Assembly (NCBI GenBank): GCA_018266105.1
Contig: JAFEBA010000019.1
Location: 97,874-161,873, forward strand
Direction of reading: 5' to 3'
DNA from: a bacterium
GTDB lineage: Bacteria; Vulcanimicrobiota; Xenobia; Xenobiales; JADMJV01
Length of the DNA stretch: 64,000 nt
Shown: positions 1 through 9,649 of the stretch, piece by piece
Position numbering within the stretch: position 1 is the first letter of the stretch
Layout: every line of letters begins with the position of its first letter
Notes under the pieces: model-generated
The model's database searches: none
Seen by the model: only the letters and a program-made list of their open reading frames with translations
What the model was told of the DNA's origin: nothing
Position numbers and translations under genes: made by a program

Positions 1-1626
1 CCCCTCAATCTGGAAACCTCTCTACAAATTGATGGTGGTCACGCCGAGTTGGACTGTCGGGTGCCGATCAAGTTGGCTCCGGGCAAACGCAGCTACGCCA
101 TTCCGGTCGCCAGCGCCCAGTATGGACAGGATGTGCATCTGGTGGGTGGGGGAGCACCGGGAGCGACCACGCAGATGCAGCCTTCGGTGGCCACCGACCA
201 GGACTACCTGGCTCTGGTTCTGGCTCCGCGCAAGAATCAGTTCGCCTACCTGGGGGGTTACAAAAGCCTGCTCAGTCAGGGTGAGTTCCGCGTCAATCAG
301 CCGCGCAAGGGAGCCGAACTGCCCGATCTGTGGTGGACTTATTTGGGCCACAATGTGATCGTGCTTTATGATCTGCCGGCTTTAAAGCTGAGCGACCGGG
401 TTGAGTCGGCCTTGCTCGATTATGTCCAGGCCGGCGGCCAATTGGTGCTGGTCAGCAACTCCGATCCTCAGGAATTGCAGGGCAGTCGCCTGTCCGAGCT
501 GGCCCCGCTTCGGGCCAGCCGTCTGGTTGAGGGACGTCTGCGCGGACAACTGGCTCCCGGGGCTGAAGAGATGATCAGCTCCAAGAACGCACCATTGCTT
601 CTGCGCCGCGTGTACGGATCGGGTTCCGTCTGGCAGGTGACGTCTCCCATCGATACTCAGGATGTGCTGGGCACAAAGCAGACCCAGGCCGTCTGGCAGA
701 AGATTTTGAGTGAGCAGAGCGGGTTTGAGGTGCGCAAGAGTTTTGAGGAGTTCGGGGACCGCCTCTCGGTTTTGCCCGAGCTGCCCGCACCCGCCACGGC
801 CGCGCTGGCCTGGTATCTGGCCGGCTATGTGCTGGTGGTGATTCCCGCCATTTATGTCTACCTGCGTCGCAAAGACCAGGTGCTGCGGTTGATCGTGGTG
901 GTACCCATTTGCTCGGTACTCATCACCTCACTGGCCTACTTCCTCAATTCCAGCGGGCGCGGGCGGCAGCTTGTGTTGCGCGAGCTGGGCACGGCCTGGG
1001 CCTACGGTGGAAAGCCAGAAGTGGTGCTGCGCCAGCAGGGCGTGCTGTTTTCGCCGGCGGCGCTGAGCTTTTCGCTGGATTTTCCAGCCGACACCCTGAT
1101 GCGTCCGCGTTATCGGGCTCGCGACGAACAGAGCCACATTCTCAATTGTCGGGGTGAGAGCCTGAGTCTGGAACCTGAGCGTTTGCGCCAGTGGGGCTTG
1201 AGTCGTTGGGCCGGGCTGGGTTTGCGACGCCTGAGCGGGCCGATTGGCCTTGAGGTTCAAGAGACTCCAGGTGTGCTCAAGGTCACCATTAAAAATGGCT
1301 CCGACCTGCCCACCTGCCAGGCCGTGCTGGCCACCACCTCCAGCCTCTGCAGTGCCCCTTTTGAAGTGCACGCGGGCATCCAGAAAGTGGACCTGGAAGT
1401 CTCCAAGCAAAGCAATCTGCAGGATGTTTTGGAAAGGGGGGAGCTGGGTCCGTTGCGGCGTGAGGACGCGGCCTCGCTGGCCAACGAGCTGGGGGCTCGC
1501 CGCCAACCCGGACCGGTGCTTGTGATGAAGGTCTCCGACCCTCGCCTGGCCGTCATGCATTTCAAAGATTTGCATCCCAAGGAAATTCGCACCACCTATC
1601 TGGTGATCAGCGAGGGACAGCCGTGA
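1..1626 (+). CDS. GldG/GATase-like membrane protein, 5' partial
   Basis: The frame is open from base 1, so the gene begins outside the window. The visible 541 or so residues have an N-terminal extracytoplasmic part containing a Rossmann-like stretch (HNVIVLYDLPAL, then YVQAGGQLVLVSNS) that resembles the glutamine-amidotransferase-like fold found in GldG/DUF4350-type proteins. Two hydrophobic segments follow near the middle (around bases 795-870 and 885-945), then a soluble C-terminal beta-rich part. The stop overlaps the ABC ATPase start by 4 bases (GTGA), so the two are translationally coupled. With the following ATPase, permease, DUF58 and VWA genes it forms one operon. This resembles Gld-like ABC plus BatA-type clusters in other phyla. 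The exact function is not known; family assignment rests on context and the GATase-like stretch. Confidence 0.7.
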   Translation, partial: PLNLETSLQIDGGHAELDCRVPIKLAPGKRSYAIPVASAQYGQDVHLVGGGAPGATTQMQPSVATDQDYLALVLAPRKNQFAYLGGYKSLLSQGEFRVNQPRKGAELPDLWWTYLGHNVIVLYDLPALKLSDRVESALLDYVQAGGQLVLVSNSDPQELQGSRLSELAPLRASRLVEGRLRGQLAPGAEEMISSKNAPLLLRRVYGSGSVWQVTSPIDTQDVLGTKQTQAVWQKILSEQSGFEVRKSFEEFGDRLSVLPELPAPATAALAWYLAGYVLVVIPAIYVYLRRKDQVLRLIVVVPICSVLITSLAYFLNSSGRGRQLVLRELGTAWAYGGKPEVVLRQQGVLFSPAALSFSLDFPADTLMRPRYRARDEQSHILNCRGESLSLEPERLRQWGLSRWAGLGLRRLSGPIGLEVQETPGVLKVTIKNGSDLPTCQAVLATTSSLCSAPFEVHAGIQKVDLEVSKQSNLQDVLERGELGPLRREDAASLANELGARRQPGPVLVMKVSDPRLAVMHFKDLHPKEIRTTYLVISEGQP

Positions 1627-2552
1627 TCATCTGTCAGAACCTGAGCAAGTTTTACGGGGACCATCCGGCTCTACAGAATCTCAATCTGAAACTGGAAGCC
1701 GGTGACGCCTTCGGTTTCATCGGTCCCAACGGAGCGGGTAAGACGACCACCATCCGCATCCTGGCCACCCTTCAGGAGCCCAGCGAAGGGGATGCCTGGG
1801 TGGGCGGATTCTCAGTCAGCAATGAACCGGATGCGGTGCGCGAAGTGCTCGGTTACATGCCGGACCAGTTCGGTCTCTATGAGGGAATGCGCAGTTGGGA
1901 ATACTTGGAGTTCTATGCCGCCGCCTATCGGGTGCCTCGCCAGCGCTGGAAGAGCCTGATCGACGAGGTGCTGGAACTGACGGATCTGACGGTGAAAAAG
2001 CAATCTTTTGTGGAGACGCTTTCCACCGGAATGCGTCAGCGCCTATGTCTGGCCAAAACCCTGTTGCACGACCCCAAGGTGCTGGTGCTGGATGAACCCG
2101 CCTCGGGCCTGGACCCGCGCGCCCGCATTGAGCTCAAGCTCTTGCTCAAAGAACTCTCGCGAATGGGGAAAACACTCTTGGTCAGCTCTCATATCCTGCC
2201 CGAGCTGGCCGATTTCTGCAACAAAGTGGGCATCATCGAAGCCGGACGCTTGCTGGCTTCGGGGCCAGTCAACAGCATTCTGGCTCAGGCCAGCCGCGAC
2301 CGTTATCGGCTGCGCATCCGGGTGCTGCAAAGGACCGAAGAAGCCCGAGCGTTGATTGAAAGAAGTCTGGAGGTTTCCGACCTATCGGAGGAGGCCGAAG
2401 CTCTGGTCTTGACCACCGCAGCTGGCCTGGAAGCCCAGGCGGACTTGCTGGACAGGCTGGTGCGAGACGGCTTTCGTCCGGTTGAATTTGCTCAGCTCAA
2501 GACCGATTTGGAGCAGATCTTTCTGGAAGTCACCCAGGGGATTACCCAATGA
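1623..2552 (+). CDS. ABC transporter ATP-binding protein
   Basis: A 309-residue ABC-2 family nucleotide-binding subunit. Walker A GPNGAGKT lies at residues 34-41, the signature LSTGMRQRL at about 133-141 and Walker B VLVLDEP at about 153-159, followed by the D-loop SGLDP and an H-loop in SSHILPE. The C-terminal 90 residues are the usual extension of CcmA/NatA/GldA-like ATPases. The GTG start overlaps the upstream stop by 4 bases, and the TGA overlaps the permease ATG by 4 bases. It should energise the permease encoded next. The substrate cannot be read from the sequence; Gld-like transporters of this type are tied to envelope or motility functions. Confidence 0.95.
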   Translation: MIICQNLSKFYGDHPALQNLNLKLEAGDAFGFIGPNGAGKTTTIRILATLQEPSEGDAWVGGFSVSNEPDAVREVLGYMPDQFGLYEGMRSWEYLEFYAAAYRVPRQRWKSLIDEVLELTDLTVKKQSFVETLSTGMRQRLCLAKTLLHDPKVLVLDEPASGLDPRARIELKLLLKELSRMGKTLLVSSHILPELADFCNKVGIIEAGRLLASGPVNSILAQASRDRYRLRIRVLQRTEEARALIERSLEVSDLSEEAEALVLTTAAGLEAQADLLDRLVRDGFRPVEFAQLKTDLEQIFLEVTQGITQ

Positions 2553-3982
2553 AGCTGATGGAATCAGTAGCGGGTTGGGCCTGGCACAACCCGGTGACCC
2601 TCAAGGAACTGCGCATCGGTTTGCGCGAGCGGCGCATTTTCATCCTGCAGCTACTCTATCTGTGCGCACTCCTGTTCATCAGTCTGGCCTGCCTGCCGGC
2701 CATGTTCGAGAGTCCCAACTCCGAACAGCTGGCCGAGAAAGGCAAAGAGTTCTTTTTCATCCTCTTCGGTCTACAGTTGATGTTGCTGCTGGTCACGGCC
2801 CCGGCCCTGACCTGCGGTAGCCTCTCTTCCGAGCGCGAGCGTCACAGTCTGGACATGGTGCTGGCCTCGCGCATCAGCAGCGGTCAACTGGTGCTGGGGA
2901 AGCTGGGATTTGCGGCCTATTGTCTGATTCTGCTGCTGTCCTCGGCCCTGCCGCTGGCCTCCATCTGCTTCTTCCTGGGCGGGGTCACGCTTTGGGAGGC
3001 GTTGGCCTGCTACTTTGAATTGTTTCTTTTCGGGATGCTGGCCGCCAGCGTGGGCCTTTTCTCCTCGGCTCGCGAGGCGCGCAGCAACTATGCCACGGTT
3101 CAAAGCTATCTGCTGGTCTTCATGGGTAGCTTCATGATTTTCCCCTACATGGCTTTGCGCTTTGACGAGCAGAGCGCTCGCACCACCGTGGGCCCCTCCT
3201 TCTGGACTTTCAATCAGACCTTCGAGCTGGGCGTTTACCATTTTTTTGTGGGCCTGGCGATCTATCTGATCGGCTTTCTATTCGTTAAGGCCCGCCACCG
3301 GATCCGCCCGGAAGCTCGAAATATCAAGGCGATGGCCTTGCTCTTCTTGCTCATTTATCTATTCTGTCTGGGCTGGCTGTCCTTGCTCTATTCCCTGTTT
3401 TTCACCAACCACAGCGGCAACGAGGCCGACCCCCTGGCCATCCTGCTCTATTCTGTTCACATTGGCTTTCTGGGGTTCTTCCTCAACCCCAGCAATCTTG
3501 AGTCCCGGCTGGAGCAAAGTCGCTTCAGGTCCAGTCTCTTCTCCCGACCCTGGTTCTGGCTTGGGCTGGCCGCGCTGGGCTGCCTTTTTCCGCTGGCCCT
3601 CGGCCAGGCCTGTGGTTACCAGAATTCCCAGACCACCTTCGAGTTGGGTTTCAGCCTCTTTTTCATCTTGATCTATCCTCTCAACGCCTGGTTGGTGCAA
3701 AAGAGCTGGCTTCCACGCTGGCAGTATGCCTGGGTTTACTATCTGGGACTGCTGCTTTTGCAGTTCTTTTCGCTGCTGGGAACATTCACCGCCAGCGATA
3801 GCACTACCGGTCTGAGCTATGTCTCACCCTTCAGCACCTTGATTGTGATGGCTTCGGCCTACGAAACCAAGCACAACGAAGGCGAGATTTTCATCCTGGC
3901 CGTGAGCTTTCACCTGGTGCTGCTGTTGCTGCTGGGGGCGATTTATCGCTGGCGCAAAGGCCGCCGCCAAAAACGTGCCTGA
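2549..3982 (+). CDS. ABC-2 type transporter permease
   Basis: A 477-residue polytopic membrane protein with about twelve hydrophobic segments. The region after the first membrane helices (GSLSSERERHSLDMVLASRISS) contains the cytoplasmic coupling-helix motif typical of ABC-2 permeases (E-R-E-R-x-S-L-D). It is coupled by ATGA to the ATPase gene and overlaps the downstream DUF58 gene by 8 bases. It is probably the membrane half of the transporter with the preceding ATPase. Its length, about twice that of a minimal ABC-2 permease, suggests a second membrane module in the C-terminal half. The substrate is unknown. Confidence 0.9.
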   Translation: MKLMESVAGWAWHNPVTLKELRIGLRERRIFILQLLYLCALLFISLACLPAMFESPNSEQLAEKGKEFFFILFGLQLMLLLVTAPALTCGSLSSERERHSLDMVLASRISSGQLVLGKLGFAAYCLILLLSSALPLASICFFLGGVTLWEALACYFELFLFGMLAASVGLFSSAREARSNYATVQSYLLVFMGSFMIFPYMALRFDEQSARTTVGPSFWTFNQTFELGVYHFFVGLAIYLIGFLFVKARHRIRPEARNIKAMALLFLLIYLFCLGWLSLLYSLFFTNHSGNEADPLAILLYSVHIGFLGFFLNPSNLESRLEQSRFRSSLFSRPWFWLGLAALGCLFPLALGQACGYQNSQTTFELGFSLFFILIYPLNAWLVQKSWLPRWQYAWVYYLGLLLLQFFSLLGTFTASDSTTGLSYVSPFSTLIVMASAYETKHNEGEIFILAVSFHLVLLLLLGAIYRWRKGRRQKRA

Positions 3983-4841
3983 GCTGCTTTCGTCCCAGTT
4001 GCGGGCTCGCCTGAGCCCGCTCCGGCTGGTTTCGCCGCATCAGGGACCACAGACCAATCTGGCGGGAGCTCACAAAGGCCGACGCCGCGGGCGCTCCATG
4101 GAGTTCGCCGAACATCGAGATTATTCGCCCGGCGACGACCTGCGCCATCTGGATTGGGCTGCCTTTGCCCGGAGCGAACGGCTGGTTGTTAAGGAGTTTG
4201 AGTCCGAACTGGAGCGCACGGTAATGGTGGTGGTGGACTTCTCCGCCTCGATGTCGGAACCCAAGCGTAGATTGGCTCTGAGCTGTGCGGCCGCTTTCAG
4301 CTGGGTCGGACTGCTGGGACAGGACCGGCTGGGCCTGGCCACTCTGGGTCGAGAGGCACGCTATCATCCACCTGTGCGGGGGCGAGGTCAATGGGGGAGG
4401 CTGATGGATTGGCTTGGCTCCAGCCATCCGGGCGGACGAGCCGATTTGCCCGCCAGCTTGAAGAGCCTGGTGCAGCGTCTGCCGCGAAGCAGTCTGGTGC
4501 TGGTTCTTTCCGACTGGTTGGAAGAGGAAGCTTCCAGCGCCCTGGCGTTCGCCCACCATCGCAAGCATCAGCTGGCTTTGTTGCAGATTTTGGATGAGCC
4601 TGATCGCAGCCCACCCTGGTTGGGCCCCCTTCGCCTGGAAGACATCGAGACGGCCGAGTTTCGACAACTCAGCCTGGAAGACCAGACCCTCAGTTTTTAT
4701 CAACAGGCCCTGGAGCAGCACTGCCAGAGTCTGCGCCAGCAGTGCGGTCGGTTGGGGTTTCACTATCACCGTTGCGCGGCTGAGGCCCAACCTGAGGAAG
4801 TCCTCTTGCGTCAGCTGGTGGAGCGCGGATGGCTGGCCTGA
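3975..4841 (+). CDS. DUF58 domain protein (BatA-operon type)
   Basis: A 288-residue DUF58 protein. The family signature is present at residues 35-75: RGRSMEFAEHRDY, then a PGDDLRHLDW segment, then KEFESE. A von Willebrand A-like MIDAS motif DFSASM starts at D88. DUF58 proteins normally sit beside MoxR ATPases and BatA/BatB VWA proteins and are thought to be part of a chaperone-like envelope complex. No MoxR gene is in the visible part, so it may lie upstream of base 1. The GTG start overlaps the permease end by 8 bases, and the stop overlaps the next gene by 13 bases, consistent with a single operon. Confidence 0.92.
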   Translation: MPELLSSQLRARLSPLRLVSPHQGPQTNLAGAHKGRRRGRSMEFAEHRDYSPGDDLRHLDWAAFARSERLVVKEFESELERTVMVVVDFSASMSEPKRRLALSCAAAFSWVGLLGQDRLGLATLGREARYHPPVRGRGQWGRLMDWLGSSHPGGRADLPASLKSLVQRLPRSSLVLVLSDWLEEEASSALAFAHHRKHQLALLQILDEPDRSPPWLGPLRLEDIETAEFRQLSLEDQTLSFYQQALEQHCQSLRQQCGRLGFHYHRCAAEAQPEEVLLRQLVERGWLA

Positions 4842-6541
4842 CAGACTGGGGTTGGAATGCGGGTTCTCAGGCCGTCTGGTTCTGGGTTCCGCTGGCGGTG
4901 TTGCTGCTCTACCTTTTTCGTCCGCGCCATCGGCTACAGCCGGTCGCGGCCGCATTTCTGTGGCGTCGAGTGCAGGACCGCTTGGGAGGCCAGAGTCTCT
5001 GGCGGCGTCTGCAAAGCCAGCGCTTGCTCTGGTTGCAGCTACTCTTTTGCCTGCTGGCGGTGCTGGCTTTGATGCGTCCCTATCAGGTGCGTCCGGGCCT
5101 GGTGGCTCAGCAGGTGGTGCTGATTGTGGACCGTTCCGCCTCCATGGCTGCATCCGGGCGTTTTCAGGAGGCTGTGCAGGAGGCTCGCCAACTGGTCCGT
5201 CAGGCTCCCGCCGGCTGCGAATTTGCACTGGCTGCGCTGGACAACAATCTGCAGATGCTGCAACCCTTTAGTTCTGATCGGGTGGCTCTGGACGGGTTGC
5301 TGGCGGGTTTGCGTCCGCTGGCCTTGGGAGGCCAGGACGAACGAGTGGCTCCCTTGGTTCTCTCGATCCTCAAGAACAATCCGCAGGCTCAGGTGCATTG
5401 GTTTTCCGACCATTCTTTAGCTCAGGTCCAGTGCGTCGCTCATCTTTTTGACCAAGGTCGGATCAACTATTCCATCGATTCCTTTCAGTGCAGCGGCCAG
5501 CAACTTTTACTGGCGGTGCGCAATTATGACGCTCAGGCCGCCCAACTGCAGTTGCGTGTGAGCGGAGCGGGTGACTTTTCGGTGGATCGAACCTGCTCGT
5601 TACGTGGCCGAGGGCGCCAATTGTTGCAAATTCCGCTGACGGGTGGGCAGGGTCCCTACACCGCCCGCATTTTGAACCAGGACGATCTGGATCTCGACAA
5701 CCATGCCTTCTGCCTGGATCCTGACAGCGCCCCCCAACGCCTGCTCAGCCAGGAGGGTGTGTCGCCATTCCTGGAGCAGGCGGCCCAGGCTGCCACCGGT
5801 CTGAGCTTGTTGCGCGGCGCCGCCGATGTGAAGGGTATCCATCTTTGGGCCCGCCTGCCCGAGGGCAAGCTCTCGGGCGGGCGCCACATTGCCTGTGCTC
5901 CACCTTCAAGCTGGGTGCAATCGGAATTTGAGGATCAGGGCTCGGTGTTGCTCACCAGTTCCTTGCAGCGCCAGTGGCGTTTCCGCGTTTCCGGCCAGCG
6001 CTGGGGTAAGCGCTATTTGATCAAATCGGGATTGGCCGAAGCCGTGCTGGTGGACAGTAGCGGTCAGCCTCTGCTGGTGGAACGCGAGGGCGCACTGGTC
6101 TGGTTGTTTGCCCTGGAAAACTCGGAGCTCCCGCTCTCTCCCGACCTCCCCGTCATTCTTTCCAGCTGGCTGCAAGCTCATCAGGACCCGGCCCAGGCCA
6201 TGCGGGCAGGGGCGTTGTGCGGTAGTCGCGTGGTGGTGCCTGGTCCAAGCCCCATGCAGGTGACTGGTCCGCTCGGAGCTTTTGCTTTGGAGCAGGTGGA
6301 ATGGCAACCCGACTGGCCGGGTTTTTATCACTTTGCCTGGGGGACGCTGGCGGTCAACTTCTACGCTCCTGAGGAGTCCAATCTGGATCGTCCCAAGCTG
6401 GTGGCCGGCCCGCCGCCCACTGCTGCGGACGAGGTCCAGACCCGGCCCATGAGTCAGGAATATGTGCGCCCCCTGGTGGTGCTGGCCTTGCTGATACTGC
6501 TCTATGAGTATCGCTGCTGGTGGGGGAGCAAACGCTCGTGA
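4829..6541 (+). CDS. BatA-like VWA membrane protein
   Basis: A 570-residue protein with a BatA N-terminal layout: membrane helices at about residues 14-30 and 67-82, and a basic loop between them. A VWA domain follows with MIDAS DRSAS at 101-105. A large beta-rich extracytoplasmic part follows, then a final membrane helix near residue 550. Members of this family bind divalent metal through the MIDAS site and act with MoxR and DUF58 partners. The start codon ATG lies inside the end of the DUF58 gene (13-base overlap). The stop overlaps the next gene. The function in envelope integrity or stress is inferred from the family and from the operon. Confidence 0.88.
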   Translation: MAGLTDWGWNAGSQAVWFWVPLAVLLLYLFRPRHRLQPVAAAFLWRRVQDRLGGQSLWRRLQSQRLLWLQLLFCLLAVLALMRPYQVRPGLVAQQVVLIVDRSASMAASGRFQEAVQEARQLVRQAPAGCEFALAALDNNLQMLQPFSSDRVALDGLLAGLRPLALGGQDERVAPLVLSILKNNPQAQVHWFSDHSLAQVQCVAHLFDQGRINYSIDSFQCSGQQLLLAVRNYDAQAAQLQLRVSGAGDFSVDRTCSLRGRGRQLLQIPLTGGQGPYTARILNQDDLDLDNHAFCLDPDSAPQRLLSQEGVSPFLEQAAQAATGLSLLRGAADVKGIHLWARLPEGKLSGGRHIACAPPSSWVQSEFEDQGSVLLTSSLQRQWRFRVSGQRWGKRYLIKSGLAEAVLVDSSGQPLLVEREGALVWLFALENSELPLSPDLPVILSSWLQAHQDPAQAMRAGALCGSRVVVPGPSPMQVTGPLGAFALEQVEWQPDWPGFYHFAWGTLAVNFYAPEESNLDRPKLVAGPPPTAADEVQTRPMSQEYVRPLVVLALLILLYEYRCWWGSKRS

Positions 6542-9285
6542 GGTTGAGCTTCGCACATCCCTGGCTCTTGCTCCTCTTGCCACTCCTGTTCTTCTCCTGG
6601 GCCTGGCTGGGCGGACGTCCGGCCGGACCGGCCGCCCAGGTGTCCGTCTGGCGCCGGCGTCTTTCGGCCGGTCTGCGTCTCACCACCCTGTTGCTGCTTG
6701 CTTTGGTGTTGGCCGGGGTGCGTTGGCGTCTGCCCAGCGATCGGCTGACCGTCACCTTCCTGCTCGATCATTCCCTGTCGGCCCGTCGCCAGCAGGCTTT
6801 CATGCACGATTACCTGGAGAAGGCCCTGGCCGTCCGGCCTGCAAAAGTTCAGGTGGCGGTGGTACACTTTGCGGGTGAGTCGGCTCTGGAGCTGGCTCCC
6901 ACCAACTCGCCTTACATCCCGAAAAGCAGTCAGCGCCTGAATCGGGAAGAAAGCAATCTGGCCGCCGCCCTTCAGTATGGGGCGGCAGCGCAACCTCCGG
7001 GTCAGAGTGGGCGTTTGGTATTGATCACCGACGGTAAGCAGACCCGAGGCGATGTTTTGCAGGCCGCTGAGAGTTCGGCCCTGGAAATCGACTGCGTGCC
7101 GATTCCTCTGGACCAAACACCTGAGGTGCTGGTTGAAGAATTGCGCTGTCCCTCTTCGGTGGCCCAAAAGACCCCATTTGATCTGGTGGCCACTCTGGCC
7201 TCAACTCAGAATTGCCCGGCCGATCTGCAGCTTTGGAGAAATGGCAAGCCGGCCGGACGCTTCAAGGTGAAGCTGGCGCCCGGCCGAAACGTGTTCTTGT
7301 TGCCTCAGACCGGCGAAACGGCTGGTGTGGCGCGCTACGAACTGCGGGTCAGCGTAGCCGAAGACGGCGAGATGGCCAACAATCGCGCATCGGGACTGAC
7401 CCTGGTGGAGGGACCCAGTCGGCTGGCCCTCATTTTCCCGCGCGGAGCAACCCCATCTCTGGCCGGGGTGTTGCGCGCCAACGGTGCTCTGGTGGACGCA
7501 CTCACCCCCGATCAGCTACCCGAAGACGTGGGTGAATGGTTGGGATATCAGGGCGTGATTCTGGACAATGTGCCTTCGACCGACCTGTCCAGTGAACAAC
7601 TGGAAGCGCTCACGGCGTTGGTGCGCGAAGCCGGGCTGGGTTTGACCATGCTCGGAGGGCCGGATAGTTTCGCGGCCGGTGGTTACGCCAGGACCCCTCT
7701 GGCCGAGGCTCTCCCGCTGGACATGCGGGTGCGGCGCAATCTGATGACGCCTCCCACTGCTCAGCTTCACATCCTGGATAAGTCCGGCTCCATGGGCGAA
7801 GTCACCCAGGGGGTCGAACATATTGCGATGGCCCGCGAGGCCAGTATCGCCGCATTGGAATTGCTGACGGGCGACGACCAGTTTGGAGTGATTGGCTTTG
7901 ACGACGCCTACAAATGGGTTGTCCCGATTCAAGCCGCGCTTCAGCCCAAGGCTCTGGCCGGTCGCATTTCCACCCTGCGGGCCGGTGGCGGTACAGATCT
8001 GTTTCCGGCCCTGGAAGCCGGGGTTCAAAGTCTGAGCAGCAATCCGCTCAGCTCCCGCCATATTTTGATCTTGAGCGACGGAGCCACCGCTCCGGCCAAT
8101 TTTGAACGCCTGGCTCGCCAGGCCCAGGAACAGCATATCGTCATTTCCACCGTGGCCGTGGGTGATGGTGCGGACCTGGCTTTTCTGGAAAAGCTGGCGC
8201 GAGACGGCAAGGGCAGATGCTATGTGGCCGATAGCGCTCACGCTCTTCCCCGCATCTTTGCCCGAGAGACCTTGCTGAATTCGCGCAGCGCCTTTGATGA
8301 AAAACCGGCCCGGATGCAGGCGGCCTCCCCTCATCCGATCCTTCAAGGTGTCTCCTGGGATGCATCTCTGCTCGGCCATAATCTGTGTACTCCCAAGGGG
8401 GCTCCTCATCGCGTGCTGCTGGAAACTCCGGCGAATGATCCAGTGCTTGCGGTTGGACGCTATGGTTTAGGCAAAACCGTGGCCTTTACCGGCGATGACG
8501 GCAGGCGCTGGAGCTCGGCCTGGGCTGCCCACACCGATTTCGCCAAGTTTCTGCTACAGGCGGTGCGCTGGAGTTTGCCCGCATCCCAGCAGGGACCGCT
8601 GGAGGTGAGCGCGGGTCTGGATGGATTGCAGCGCTTGCAGGTCAACGCTCGGGTGTCGCCAGAACTGGCACCGCAAGGTCTGGTGGGCGCGCTGATGGCG
8701 CCGGACGGGCGGTCGCAAAGCCTGGACCTGGTTCAGATGGCGCCAGATCGTTACGAGGTCCATTCTGAATTTCAGGGATCGGGAACCTTCGTGCTCAGCC
8801 TGAGCACGCCGGATGGCTCCCTGCGGGTGACTCAGCCTGTCTCCTTGCAGCCCTCCCAGGAACTCTCGGGAGGGCCCATCCAGGAAGAGCTGCTGAGAAA
8901 GGTGGCCAGCCTGGCTCGTGGCCGCTACCGTCCCGATCCTTCCGAAGTCTTTCGTCAACCTCAGCACGGACCCACTTTCTACAAGGAGCTGCAGGCGCCG
9001 CTGCTGCAACTTTGTCTGCTGCTGCTATTGCTGGAAGTGGCCGTGCGCCGTCTGCCCCTTCCGCAACGACCTCAGCCCGCTGAACGGGTGGAGGTGTCCC
9101 AGCCGGCGGGGGCAGAACCCGCCCGGCTGCTGGAGAAGGTGCGGCGCGCGCCGGTCCGGCGTCAGTTAAAGTTGGACGAACTGCCTGCCGACGAGAAGCC
9201 CGCCCGGGTCTCGGAGATCCCGGTGGACACGCTGGCCAATTTGCGGAAGATCCGCGCCCAGACTCGTAAAAAGCGAGAGGATTGA
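6538..9285 (+). CDS. VWA/GATase-like membrane protein (YfbK/BatB-like)
   Basis: About 915 residues. I place the start at the GTG at 6538, which overlaps the upstream TGA (GTGA) and follows a GGGGGAG ribosome site at 6522-6528; an upstream GTG at 6520 lacks such a site. The protein begins with a BatA-type helix (FAHPWLLLLLPLLF), then a first VWA-like domain whose MIDAS is LLDHSLS. A GATase-like section follows (about residues 290-400, with LTMLGGPDSFAAGGY), then a complete second VWA domain with LDKSGSM at about 413. A membrane helix lies near residue 825 and the tail is basic and cytoplasmic. This is the last gene of the operon; 28 bases separate it from the ferredoxin gene. Confidence 0.88.
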   Translation: MRLSFAHPWLLLLLPLLFFSWAWLGGRPAGPAAQVSVWRRRLSAGLRLTTLLLLALVLAGVRWRLPSDRLTVTFLLDHSLSARRQQAFMHDYLEKALAVRPAKVQVAVVHFAGESALELAPTNSPYIPKSSQRLNREESNLAAALQYGAAAQPPGQSGRLVLITDGKQTRGDVLQAAESSALEIDCVPIPLDQTPEVLVEELRCPSSVAQKTPFDLVATLASTQNCPADLQLWRNGKPAGRFKVKLAPGRNVFLLPQTGETAGVARYELRVSVAEDGEMANNRASGLTLVEGPSRLALIFPRGATPSLAGVLRANGALVDALTPDQLPEDVGEWLGYQGVILDNVPSTDLSSEQLEALTALVREAGLGLTMLGGPDSFAAGGYARTPLAEALPLDMRVRRNLMTPPTAQLHILDKSGSMGEVTQGVEHIAMAREASIAALELLTGDDQFGVIGFDDAYKWVVPIQAALQPKALAGRISTLRAGGGTDLFPALEAGVQSLSSNPLSSRHILILSDGATAPANFERLARQAQEQHIVISTVAVGDGADLAFLEKLARDGKGRCYVADSAHALPRIFARETLLNSRSAFDEKPARMQAASPHPILQGVSWDASLLGHNLCTPKGAPHRVLLETPANDPVLAVGRYGLGKTVAFTGDDGRRWSSAWAAHTDFAKFLLQAVRWSLPASQQGPLEVSAGLDGLQRLQVNARVSPELAPQGLVGALMAPDGRSQSLDLVQMAPDRYEVHSEFQGSGTFVLSLSTPDGSLRVTQPVSLQPSQELSGGPIQEELLRKVASLARGRYRPDPSEVFRQPQHGPTFYKELQAPLLQLCLLLLLLEVAVRRLPLPQRPQPAERVEVSQPAGAEPARLLEKVRRAPVRRQLKLDELPADEKPARVSEIPVDTLANLRKIRAQTRKKRED

Positions 9286-9313
9286 GCCGGGGTCCAAACC
9301 GAATCATAGGCGC

Positions 9314-9649
9314 TTGGCTTCGCATCGCGTAACCTTGATCACCCCGGACGGTGAGATTGAGATCGAGTGCTCGGAAGAACTCTCGATTCTGGACGCAGCG
9401 GCGGCCCGGGGGACGGCCTTGCCGGCCGTATGTCGGGGCGGCGCCTGCTCCGCCTGCGTTGCTCGCCATGTTGGCGGGGACCCTCCCGACCAGTCTGAAC
9501 AGAGCTATCTCAGTGCGGACGAAATGGAAGAAGGCTACGTTTTGCTTTGCGTGGCCTATCCAAGGGGCGAATGTCGCTTCGAAACGCACAAAACCGCGGA
9601 GTATCTGGAGCAGCTGGCGGCCAAAGAGGGCCAGGCTCAGTCAGGGTGA
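9314..9649 (+). CDS. 2Fe-2S ferredoxin
   Basis: A 111-residue plant-type ferredoxin. Cluster ligands are C40, C45 and C48 (C-x4-C-x2-C in CRGGACSAC) and C79 (LLCVAYP). The beta-grasp fold is visible from VTLITPDGEIEIE onward. It would carry single electrons to an unidentified redox partner in the cytoplasm. The start is a TTG preceded by ATAGG; no ATG or GTG lies upstream of the conserved fold in this frame. It is in the same direction as the VWA operon but separated from it, and it converges on a minus-strand gene with a 13-base overlap. Confidence 0.92.
   Translation: MASHRVTLITPDGEIEIECSEELSILDAAAARGTALPAVCRGGACSACVARHVGGDPPDQSEQSYLSADEMEEGYVLLCVAYPRGECRFETHKTAEYLEQLAAKEGQAQSG

Noticed and set aside
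3891-5228. A long antisense open frame of about 445 codons
   Set aside because: It lies opposite well-supported DUF58 and BatA genes, is low-complexity (Pro, Gln, Ala, Arg) and comes from high GC content, not from a gene.
8795-9589. Antisense open frame over the VWA and ferredoxin genes
   Set aside because: Its composition is Ala/Arg/Pro-biased with no domain pattern, and it overlaps two clear genes on the other strand.
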